In this document: one piece after another, positions 1 through 6,928 of the stretch | Layout of the letters: each line of letters starts with the position of its first letter | Numbering within the stretch: position 1 is the stretch's first letter | Translations under genes and position numbers: made by a program | The notes under the pieces: generated by a model | Database searches by the model: none | What the model saw: the letters and a program-made list of their open reading frames with translations, nothing else | What the model was told of the DNA's origin: nothing | Source of the DNA: JBAXTE01 sp038240835 | GTDB lineage: Bacteria; Bacteroidota; Bacteroidia; Bacteroidales; WCHB1-69 | Direction of reading: 5' to 3' | DNA: 15,070 nucleotides | NCBI GenBank assembly: GCA_038240835.1 | Contig: JBBRGJ010000074.1 | Location: forward strand, 1 to 15,070

Positions 1-295
1 ATAACAACAGAACCGAGCATTAAGCATTCTAATTTATAAAACTTTGAAGGTTTTATAAATAGAATTGCTACAACTTGGCTCGCGCCGGAAAATTACCTCT
101 TTTTTAGCTTTTTTGGCGAAGTCTTGTCCCGATAGCTATCGCAATTTTGGTTACTTTTATTCGTAAAGGTATTTATTATATAAGGAACTCATGCGTTCGC
201 GGAGTTTATCACGCAAGGCGTGGCTCAGGTGTATCAAGACAAAAGAGACACTAAAAAAGAAAAATCTTCAAAGTAAAGTTCTTTTATTAAATTTG
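1..295. other. Left non-coding flank with short palindromes and repeats
   Basis: No convincing gene is present. The stretch holds a long hairpin (23-69, listed separately), a perfect 12-bp palindrome CGATAGCTATCG at 130-141, and a small hairpin CACGC-AAG-GCGTG at 210-222. At 234-245 is the 12-mer TCAAGACAAAAG, which recurs in the hairpin at the far right end of the window (15041-15052). From memory, sequences of this style are scattered through Bacteroidota intergenic DNA. The stretch lies downstream of the histidine kinase stop codon. I see no clear intrinsic terminator of GC stem plus T run for that gene. Confidence 0.6.
23..69. repeat. Imperfect long hairpin
   Basis: The left arm (about 23-42) pairs with the right arm (about 50-69). 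ATTTATAAAAC at 32-42 and GTTTTATAAAT at 50-60 are perfect complements around a 7-nt loop, TTTGAAG. The stem continues outward as AGCATTCT against AGAATTGCT, with two single-base offsets that compensate each other. The stem is very AT-rich, so it is more like a relic of a mobile repeat or a weak bidirectional terminator than a strong RNA structure. Confidence 0.55.
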
Positions 296-3200
296 TTAAG
301 TATGTTTCGGCAAAGTAAAACTAAACGTAGTGCCTTTTTCTACCGAAGAGGTAAACCAAATGGTTCCGCCAAAATCTACAATGATGTTTTTGACCATGGC
401 CAAACCGAGTCCCATTCCACTGGTTTTTGTGGTAAAGTTTGGCGAAAAAATGCGATCTTTAACACTATCCGAAATACCACTTCCATTGTCGGAAACTTCT
501 ACCAACCATTTTTGTATATCATAATCAGAAACTAGAATGCGAATGGTTCCTTTATGATTCGCTTTAATGGATTGTATAGCATTCTTAATCAGATTATTAA
601 AGACTCTTATCAATTGATTTTTATCCACATAAACATCGTAGAAACAATCCTCTTTTACCTCTACCTCAATGGTAATGTTTGGATAAACGTGAAGAGCAAC
701 CACCGATTGAATGATGGAAAGCAGATCTTCTTTTGAAAAATCAGCTTGGGGCATCTTTGCAAAATTAGAAAAAGAAGAAGCAATGTCCGAAAGTGCATCT
801 ATTTGCTCGACCAGCGTGAGTGTAAACTGTTTTAACCGTTGCTCCCACTCCGGATCACCATCACGCCAAGTACGCTCAAGCATTTGCACACTCAACTTCA
901 TAGGTGTGAGCGGGTTCTTAATCTCGTGAGCCACTTGCTGGGCCATTTCGCGCCACGCTTGCTCGCGATGAGAAATCGCTAACAATTCTGCACTGTACCG
1001 CAATTCATCCACCATATTGTTGTAAACTTCCACCAAACTTCCAATTTCGTCGGTAGAATTCCATGCAATCTTTTCGTTTTTATCACCCAACTGAATTTTG
1101 CTCATTCGCTCTTTGATAAGTAATAAAGGACGCGAAATAAAACGTGCCAATAATAATGCAATGATGATGGTGATGAAGATGATAAACATGTAAACACTCA
1201 AAAAGGTAATCACAAAAGATGAAATTTCGCTGTTTAACTCCTTCTGTTTAGCAAAATAAGGCATGTTTACATACATCGCCACAGATCCATCGGTGGTAAA
1301 ATAAGGCATGTAAATGGACCAATATTTCTGTTTGCCGATAAATTCGTCATGAAAATAGATTGTCTTTTGAGATTTTGCAAACTCGTTGTATGCTTCGCTA
1401 TTCATCTTGTCCAGAATCAATCCTTGTTGAAACATCTGAGGCCGAGAAGTGGCAATAAGTTGACCCGCAGGACTATAGACATTAATGTCTACAAAATAGC
1501 GCTCAGACAGCGTAAAAACCAACTGATTCACTCGCGAAGAATTATCCTCGGTGGTTGTATTGAGTTGATTTAATTGATTCTCAAACTCTATTAAAATTGA
1601 ATGCATTTTTTCATTCACAAACTCAATATTTTTTGCATTGTTGAGGGTCAGAAAATAACGAATGGTAACCGTTCCTATCAATACAAAAGAGATTAAGATG
1701 ATTACAATCATATACAATTGCATGCGGAATCGGAAGGAGATTTTCTGTTTGACAAAAATTTCGGGATTGATAAACGCCAAAGTAAGCAACAACAGTAAAA
1801 ATCCATACAAAATAAAGAAGAAAGAAATGTTGGCTATTTTTTCGAAAAAGGAAGCATTTTTCTTACTTAATAAAACTTTTTCTTTGTCGTTGAAAGAATA
1901 ATATAGATGATTATACCCATCGTAATCGAAAAAAGACGAAGAAGAAACAAGCTCTTTATAACGATCAAACTTGATGCTAAAAGAGTATTTTCCAAACTGA
2001 CTAACCAAATTATTGTTGACATATCTTGCATACGTGTATTTAGAAAAATCTTTGGTGACTCCTTTTTGCTTTTTATCAATCAACAAATCGGGATAGCCAA
2101 TGTCATTTACATACATTTTGGAATCCAATTCGATGTATAAGTGATAGGATAGCTCCGTATCTGTCTCAAAATCAATGACAAACAAATAACTAATCTGTCC
2201 AGGCATATAGTTCATAAACCAGACATTGGCAAATTTAGTAGGAGCACCGTGATTGGCGACTTTTTGATTAAAAAAAGTTGAACATTCAATCTTAAAATTA
2301 TCCGGTTGCAGTCGTAAAATCTGATTCTCTTTGCAAAGTGTTGCTGATATTTTATACTTAGCAGAAAAAGTATTTAGATAAGTTTTGTCGATATAGTCTA
2401 ATAATTTGGATTCATTTTTTGGCAATTTAGAGAGATATCCGTCAATTTTAGAATCGTCTTTAATTAATTGAGAAAGTTCATCGAGTCGATATTCCGTAAT
2501 TGGATCGTGCTGAGTTCCTAACTTTTCTGCCAATAACAACCGTTCATCTTTCTCTTTTAAGGTGTAATAATTACTGATTGAATGTGTAATAAGCAATGAG
2601 AAAAAAAGCAATAACACAATTTTTGCGGCACCTTGGGTGATCGATATTTGTTTGAATAACAGAAATCCTATAATTATATAGTAAATGAAAAAATAGGCAA
2701 TTGAGGCACTAAATGAGTCCAGATACATTTTGTTTACAATTGTAAACAAACCCATTTGAATGGCTAAAAATAGCCAAAAAATATACTTTTTGTCTAATAA
2801 TCGGTAAGATAATCGCGAGAAGTAATAAGAGAGATAAACAAACATCAACAACCACAAACCAATAAGAACAAAGCTAACGTAGTGCAAAAATGTATAGTTA
2901 AAAATGCTATCGTTGTTAAAAGAGATGGAAGAATTGATCACGATACTTTTTAGCAAAAAAATCAATCCTAAAAACAGAAAAGCTTGAACCCCAATAAGGA
3001 AAAATGAGAGTAAAATTTTAAACCAATTGGCTTTGTTGGAAAAAATGAAGTAGTGGGTAATAATGATTTTAGTAATAATAATGGCAAATAGAAGTACTAT
3101 GCTATTGATTAACAAATCGCCAAAAGATGGAAGCCAAACGGAGGAGGCGTAATAAATGGGAGAAAAAAGTTTGGAATGATATAAAAGCGCTGGAACTTTA

Positions 3201-3967
3201 TAGAAAAAAGAAAACGCTCGGCCAACAAGTAACAACAAGAGGACTGTAGGCCAAAAGATGAGCAAAAATAGGGGATTCAGTGTGAAAAGATAGAGTGAAA
3301 TGGACCAAATTATTAAGAACAAAGAGACAAAAAAACTGATTAAAAACAGAGTAGTGGTGACATCGTTGTTGCCTTTATCCTCGTCGCTGAAAAGTGAAAA
3401 AAGAAAACGTTTCTGTGTATCATAAATAGGATAGTCGCCATTTACCAAAGATAATTGCATAGAGCGATCGACCGAAAAGTCAGATGCAAACGAATTCTCC
3501 AAGTATATATTTTCATAAACAAAATTATACTTTACAATAGAAAGTCCGATTAAAGTGTAATTGCCAATCGTAAACGACCTGCAAAGAAACATGCCATTTT
3601 TGAACTGAACAAAGGATTTTTTGAGAATATTAGTATCTAAATTATTAGAAATAGCAAATTTATTGGTGGACCACTGAATCAACTGTTGATCTTTATATAG
3701 ATAAAACGCATTTCCGGAAATAGTTACATCCTCTTCAAAAGAGAAACGCTGGAGATGTAAGGTGTCTTTTAATATCACGGAGAGTGAATCTACTTTATGA
3801 GCCAACACCTTCTCTTTAGATTCAATGGTTTTTTGAATATTTAGTTGAGATCTGGACAACATTTTTGCAGAGTCCTGCGAGGTTTGGTAGTAGTAGATAG
3901 AAAATATCAGAAGAAAAATGCCTAATACTAGGAACCAAAATTGTTTTACTTTAATATTAATTTGCAT
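296..3967 (-). CDS. Large multi-pass membrane sensor histidine kinase, NtrY-like
   Basis: A two-component sensor kinase of about 1223 residues. Seen: a TM helix at about 10-27, an extracytoplasmic segment, a cluster of membrane helices at about 205-460, a second extracytoplasmic segment to about 713, two TM helices near 714-735 and 748-771, a third extracytoplasmic domain, and a TM helix at 917-941. A HAMP-like linker follows. The kinase core has the H-box AHEIKNPLTPMK (phospho-acceptor H1014), N-box NNLIKNA (N1125, N1129), G1 DNGSGI (1160-1165) and G2 GMGLGL (1184-1189). The 'EIKNPLTP' H-box resembles NtrY kinases. No response regulator lies beside it, so partner and stimulus are unknown. 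I start at the ATG at 3967; an in-frame TTG at 3994 would add nine residues. It may be cotranscribed with mnmG or use its own promoter in the 127-nt gap. All catalytic motifs look intact. Confidence 0.92.
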   Translation of the reverse strand: MQINIKVKQFWFLVLGIFLLIFSIYYYQTSQDSAKMLSRSQLNIQKTIESKEKVLAHKVDSLSVILKDTLHLQRFSFEEDVTISGNAFYLYKDQQLIQWSTNKFAISNNLDTNILKKSFVQFKNGMFLCRSFTIGNYTLIGLSIVKYNFVYENIYLENSFASDFSVDRSMQLSLVNGDYPIYDTQKRFLFSLFSDEDKGNNDVTTTLFLISFFVSLFLIIWSISLYLFTLNPLFLLIFWPTVLLLLLVGRAFSFFYKVPALLYHSKLFSPIYYASSVWLPSFGDLLINSIVLLFAIIITKIIITHYFIFSNKANWFKILLSFFLIGVQAFLFLGLIFLLKSIVINSSISFNNDSIFNYTFLHYVSFVLIGLWLLMFVYLSYYFSRLSYRLLDKKYIFWLFLAIQMGLFTIVNKMYLDSFSASIAYFFIYYIIIGFLLFKQISITQGAAKIVLLLFFSLLITHSISNYYTLKEKDERLLLAEKLGTQHDPITEYRLDELSQLIKDDSKIDGYLSKLPKNESKLLDYIDKTYLNTFSAKYKISATLCKENQILRLQPDNFKIECSTFFNQKVANHGAPTKFANVWFMNYMPGQISYLFVIDFETDTELSYHLYIELDSKMYVNDIGYPDLLIDKKQKGVTKDFSKYTYARYVNNNLVSQFGKYSFSIKFDRYKELVSSSSFFDYDGYNHLYYSFNDKEKVLLSKKNASFFEKIANISFFFILYGFLLLLLTLAFINPEIFVKQKISFRFRMQLYMIVIILISFVLIGTVTIRYFLTLNNAKNIEFVNEKMHSILIEFENQLNQLNTTTEDNSSRVNQLVFTLSERYFVDINVYSPAGQLIATSRPQMFQQGLILDKMNSEAYNEFAKSQKTIYFHDEFIGKQKYWSIYMPYFTTDGSVAMYVNMPYFAKQKELNSEISSFVITFLSVYMFIIFITIIIALLLARFISRPLLLIKERMSKIQLGDKNEKIAWNSTDEIGSLVEVYNNMVDELRYSAELLAISHREQAWREMAQQVAHEIKNPLTPMKLSVQMLERTWRDGDPEWEQRLKQFTLTLVEQIDALSDIASSFSNFAKMPQADFSKEDLLSIIQSVVALHVYPNITIEVEVKEDCFYDVYVDKNQLIRVFNNLIKNAIQSIKANHKGTIRILVSDYDIQKWLVEVSDNGSGISDSVKDRIFSPNFTTKTSGMGLGLAMVKNIIVDFGGTIWFTSSVEKGTTFSFTLPKHT

Positions 3968-4062
3968 CTTCAAAAATTTTAAATATAACCTCAAAATCTA
4001 TCGTTAAACATTAAAAACAAGAGAAATCAGTATATTAGTTTAGTTATGAACAAGTTATGATA

Positions 4063-4080
4063 ATGTTTCACGTGAAACAT
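4063..4080. other. parS: parS site (ParB binding), perfect palindrome
   Basis: ATGTTTCACGTGAAACAT is a perfect 18-bp palindrome. Its 16-bp core TGTTTCACGTGAAACA matches the widely conserved chromosomal parS consensus (TGTTNCACGTGAAACA). It lies 15 nt beyond the mnmG stop codon, between mnmG and the kinase gene. ParB loads on such sites and spreads to form the partition complex that segregates the origin region. No parA or parB gene is in this window. Confidence 0.93.
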
Positions 4081-4094
4081 AGACATTAAAAAAA

Positions 4095-5963
4095 TTAGCG
4101 ACCAAAGAACACCAACAACACAGAAATATCAGAAGGCGAAACTCCACTAATTCTTGACGCTTGGCCAATCGTAGCAGGTTTAATTTTTGTCAACTTTTCT
4201 CGGGCTTCCCAAGACAAAGAAGAAAAAGTAAAATAATCGGTGTTTTCTGGAATCTTTATAGCATCGAATTTAATAAGTTTTTGCGCGTTATCATACTCTT
4301 TTTCGATGTAACTTTTATACTTAATCATTATCTCAACCGCCTCTATCTCCTCTTCAGAAAATTTATATTCAGACATAAAATCTGTCACCGATGGATGAGC
4401 TAAAACAAGATCGTGTAAGAAAATTTGAGGACGTAAAACAAGTTGTAAAGCCTTCACACGCTGTGTTAACAAGGCACTACCTTTTTCAACTAAAAAAGGA
4501 TTGATGGTGTCCGGATCGATGGGACAATTTTTCAGAAATTCGATAAATTTATCTACTCGTTGATATTTTTCCACCACGCTCGTAAATCGTTCTTTGGAAA
4601 TCAAACCAAGTGTGAAACCAATTGGAGTTAAACGAAGATCAGCATTATCTTGACGTAATAAAATTCGATATTCAGCGCGAGAAGTAAACATACGATAAGG
4701 TTCATCCACCCCTTTGGTCACTAAATCATCAATCAAAACTCCAATATATGCTTCGGTACGTTTGAGAACTAATTCATCCAAACCGTTGATTTTTTGATGG
4801 GCATTTATACCCGCCATTAATCCTTGAGCTCCCGCTTCTTCATAACCCGTAGTACCATTAATCTGTCCAGCAAAATATAAATTTTCAAACAACTTTGTCT
4901 CTAAAGTATGACGCAATTGGGTCGGTGGAAAATAATCATACTCTATGGCATAGCCAGGTTTGATAATGATCGCATTTTCAAAACCCTTAATTTTCTTCAG
5001 CGAATTATACTGAACCTCTAAAGGCAAAGAAGAAGAAAAACCATTTAGATAATACTCCGTAGAGTCTCTACCTTCGGGTTCTAAAAAAAGTTGGTGGCGA
5101 TCTTTGTCCGAAAACCGTTCTATTTTATCTTCAATGGAAGGACAATATCTGGGTCCCACCCCACCGATTCTACCATTGAACATCGGCGATTTGTCAAATC
5201 CTTCACGCAAAGAGTTGTGCACATCCAACGAAGTGTATCCTAAATAACAACTCATTTGATGGGTTGCTTTTGGAGTATCAGTATACGAAAATTTTGAAGG
5301 GTTTTCATCCCCAAGTTGTTCGTCCAATTGACTAAAATCAATGGAATATCCAGCAATTCTAACAGGCGTTCCCGTTTTCAAACGCGCCGATTCAAATCCT
5401 AATTTAACCAAAGATTCGGTAAGACCTTCCGCAGCTAGTTCACCCAAACGACCGCCTTTGGTGCTAAATTCACCAATGTGAATTTTTCCATTTAAAAAAG
5501 TTCCATTTGTCAACACCACACTTTTTGAGCGGATTTTTAACCCCATTTGGGTAATGACACCGACTACTTTTTTATCTTCAATCAACAAATCAACGACTAT
5601 GTCCTGCCACAATTGTAAATTCTTAGTGTTTTCCAAAACGTTTTTCCAAGTTTTTGCAAAGGCAAATTTGTCAATTTGAGCTCTAGGACTCCACATAGCG
5701 GGACCTTTCGACCTGTTTAACATTCTAAACTGTATCGTAGTTTTATCGGCAATGATTCCACAAAGTCCACCCATGGCATCAATTTCTCGCACCAACTGAC
5801 CTTTGGCAATTCCACCCATGGCAGGATTGCACGACATTTGGCCAATGGTGTCAAGATTCATGGTAATCAACATTGTTCTCGAACCCAAATTAGCTGCACA
5901 AGCAGCAGCTTCACATCCGGCATGTCCGGCTCCAACTACAATTACATCAAACGGTCCAACCAT
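4095..5963 (-). CDS. mnmG: tRNA uridine-5-carboxymethylaminomethyl(34) synthesis enzyme MnmG (GidA)
   Basis: An FAD-dependent enzyme that acts with the GTPase MnmE to install the cmnm5 group on wobble uridine 34 of certain tRNAs, using methylene-tetrahydrofolate and glycine or ammonium. The 622 residues are the usual full length. Seen: the N-terminal FAD dinucleotide motif GAGHAGCEAA (11-20), the conserved SCNPAMGGIAKG block (44-55, with C45), GPRYCPSIEDK (270-280, with C274), PGYAIEYDYFPP (336-347), the FAGQINGTTGYEEA block (364-377), and the C-terminal RISGVSPSDIS signature of the MnmE/tRNA-binding domain. The start is the ATG at 5963, directly before the flavin motif. It is on the same strand as ybeY with an 83-nt gap that contains a parS site; a second parS follows its stop. 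mnmG/gidA is often origin-linked in bacteria. No mnmE or rsmG (gidB) is visible here. Confidence 0.98.
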   Translation of the reverse strand: MVGPFDVIVVGAGHAGCEAAACAANLGSRTMLITMNLDTIGQMSCNPAMGGIAKGQLVREIDAMGGLCGIIADKTTIQFRMLNRSKGPAMWSPRAQIDKFAFAKTWKNVLENTKNLQLWQDIVVDLLIEDKKVVGVITQMGLKIRSKSVVLTNGTFLNGKIHIGEFSTKGGRLGELAAEGLTESLVKLGFESARLKTGTPVRIAGYSIDFSQLDEQLGDENPSKFSYTDTPKATHQMSCYLGYTSLDVHNSLREGFDKSPMFNGRIGGVGPRYCPSIEDKIERFSDKDRHQLFLEPEGRDSTEYYLNGFSSSLPLEVQYNSLKKIKGFENAIIIKPGYAIEYDYFPPTQLRHTLETKLFENLYFAGQINGTTGYEEAGAQGLMAGINAHQKINGLDELVLKRTEAYIGVLIDDLVTKGVDEPYRMFTSRAEYRILLRQDNADLRLTPIGFTLGLISKERFTSVVEKYQRVDKFIEFLKNCPIDPDTINPFLVEKGSALLTQRVKALQLVLRPQIFLHDLVLAHPSVTDFMSEYKFSEEEIEAVEIMIKYKSYIEKEYDNAQKLIKFDAIKIPENTDYFTFSSLSWEAREKLTKIKPATIGQASRISGVSPSDISVLLVFFGR

Positions 5964-5998
5964 TCTCTTTAAATTAATTTATGCATTAAACAAAAAAA

Positions 5999-6016
5999 AT
6001 GTTCCACGTGAAACAT
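5999..6016 (+). other. parS: parS site (ParB binding), Bacillus-type consensus
   Basis: TGTTCCACGTGAAACA at 6000-6015 is identical to the B. subtilis parS consensus. The extra A and T on each side extend it to 18 bp, with a single mismatched pair in the palindrome. It lies 35 nt upstream of the mnmG start codon, between ybeY and mnmG, about 1.94 kb from the other parS. It sits in the likely 5' leader of mnmG, so ParB binding could also affect mnmG transcription (inference). Confidence 0.95.
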
Positions 6017-6037
6017 TTTTATAACTTATTGACAAGC

Positions 6038-6053
6038 AACGATTATAATCGTT
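6038..6053. repeat. Perfect 16-bp palindrome over the ybeY stop codon
   Basis: AACGATTATAATCGTT reads identically on both strands and contains the ybeY stop codon (6043-6045). It lies 22 bp from the parS at 5999-6016. It has no loop and no T run, so it does not look like a classical terminator. It could be a protein-binding site or chance in AT-rich DNA. Confidence 0.45.
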
Positions 6054-6459
6054 TTGATAGATAATAATTCTCTTTGCTCCTCATCTCTTTTTCTTCACTT
6101 TTTGTTTTGTCTTTATAACCCAACAAATGTAAAACACCATGAATCATCACTCGGTGCAACTCCTCTTCGAACGAAACTTTTTGAGTAATTGCATTTTCTT
6201 TTACACGATCTATACTGATCAGTAAATCGCCAGAAGTAATTCCAGGTTCGCAATAATCAAAGGTAATGATGTCGGTATAATAATCGTGTTTCAAAAAATT
6301 ATTATTTACCTCCAACAAATAATCATCACTACAAAACACCAAGGAAATCTCCCCTACCCTACTCTTCTCTTCCACAACCGTGTTTTTAATCCACTGTTTT
6401 ACCTTCAATTTCTGAGGGAGAGAAAATGAAATTTGTTCAACCACAAACGAAATACTCAT
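6043..6459 (-). CDS. ybeY: rRNA maturation RNase YbeY
   Basis: A zinc metallo-endoribonuclease family protein involved in 16S rRNA 3'-end maturation and ribosome quality control. The 138 residues are typical of short Bacteroidota members. Seen: the family block TDIITFDY (62-69), the GDLLIS strand (77-82), and the metal-site motif HGVLHLLGYKDK (107-118) with H107 and H111. In proteobacterial YbeY the motif is HGxLHLxGyDH, with a third His ligand. Here position 117 is Asp within KDK, a variant I recall as usual in this phylum. The ATG at 6459 follows the upstream gene's stop after one nucleotide, so the two are probably translationally coupled. mnmG follows after 83 nt. Confidence 0.93.
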   Translation of the reverse strand: MSISFVVEQISFSLPQKLKVKQWIKNTVVEEKSRVGEISLVFCSDDYLLEVNNNFLKHDYYTDIITFDYCEPGITSGDLLISIDRVKENAITQKVSFEEELHRVMIHGVLHLLGYKDKTKSEEKEMRSKENYYLSKRL

Positions 6460-6460
6460 C

Positions 6461-6913
6461 TTACAAATTAGTATTAAACGGTGTGGTAGCTTTCGATTGA
6501 ACCCTAGCGCTACTTAAAACATTCGCACGTTGAGTATGTATTTTTTGTTGCATCGAAACAATCTCAAATCTTAGTTGAAGCAAATCAGTTTCGTCTGAAA
6601 ATTTAACTTCATCTGCCAACTTATAAATTAATGCTAAATCTTGATCTGGAGAATCAAGTGAATCCTCATCCAACAGTTGATTGTCAAAAGATGGAAGCAA
6701 ACAATTTGAAATAGAAAAATCAACAAAGTGATCTTCTATCGAATATTCCATCGTGGAAACACCAGGACCAGTATTTTCTACCGCCGTTGTTAATGCCATC
6801 AGAATAGAACCAAATTGGTCGCTACTAATCATTTTATCTTCCAACATCTCTTGTACTAAAGCCTCTACCTCTAAGAGTGCATTGGCTTTGTTGCTTGAAA
6901 ATTCTATCTTCAT
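6461..6913 (-). CDS. Degenerate GHKL (anti-sigma-factor-like) ATP-binding protein
   Basis: A small acidic protein of about 150 residues. The start KIEFSSN and the helix ILMALTTAVEN (about 37-47) resemble the N-box helix of RsbW/SpoIIAB-type GHKL ATPases, which in Bacteroidota commonly sit between a DUF4175 gene and ybeY. The expected segment after the N-box (usually N-x-HG or similar) is replaced by TGPGVST. The DxGxG ATP-lid motif is not recognisable: the region after FSISN reads LLPSFDNQ. ATP binding is therefore doubtful and the protein may act as a binding partner only. Start chosen at the ATG at 6913; a TTG six bases upstream is less likely. It ends one nucleotide before ybeY and starts 15 nt after the DUF4175 stop, so it belongs to that operon. 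The family call rests mainly on context plus the N-terminal half. Confidence 0.6.
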   Translation of the reverse strand: MKIEFSSNKANALLEVEALVQEMLEDKMISSDQFGSILMALTTAVENTGPGVSTMEYSIEDHFVDFSISNCLLPSFDNQLLDEDSLDSPDQDLALIYKLADEVKFSDETDLLQLRFEIVSMQQKIHTQRANVLSSARVQSKATTPFNTNL

Positions 6914-6928
6914 AATCAATCGTTTTTC

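Noticed and set aside
191..929. Short plus-strand reading frames near the kinase 3' end (191-535, 330-524, 554-736, 711-929)
   Set aside because: They lie antisense to the kinase HATPase/HisKA region or begin in repeat DNA, with no recognisable protein motif or start context.
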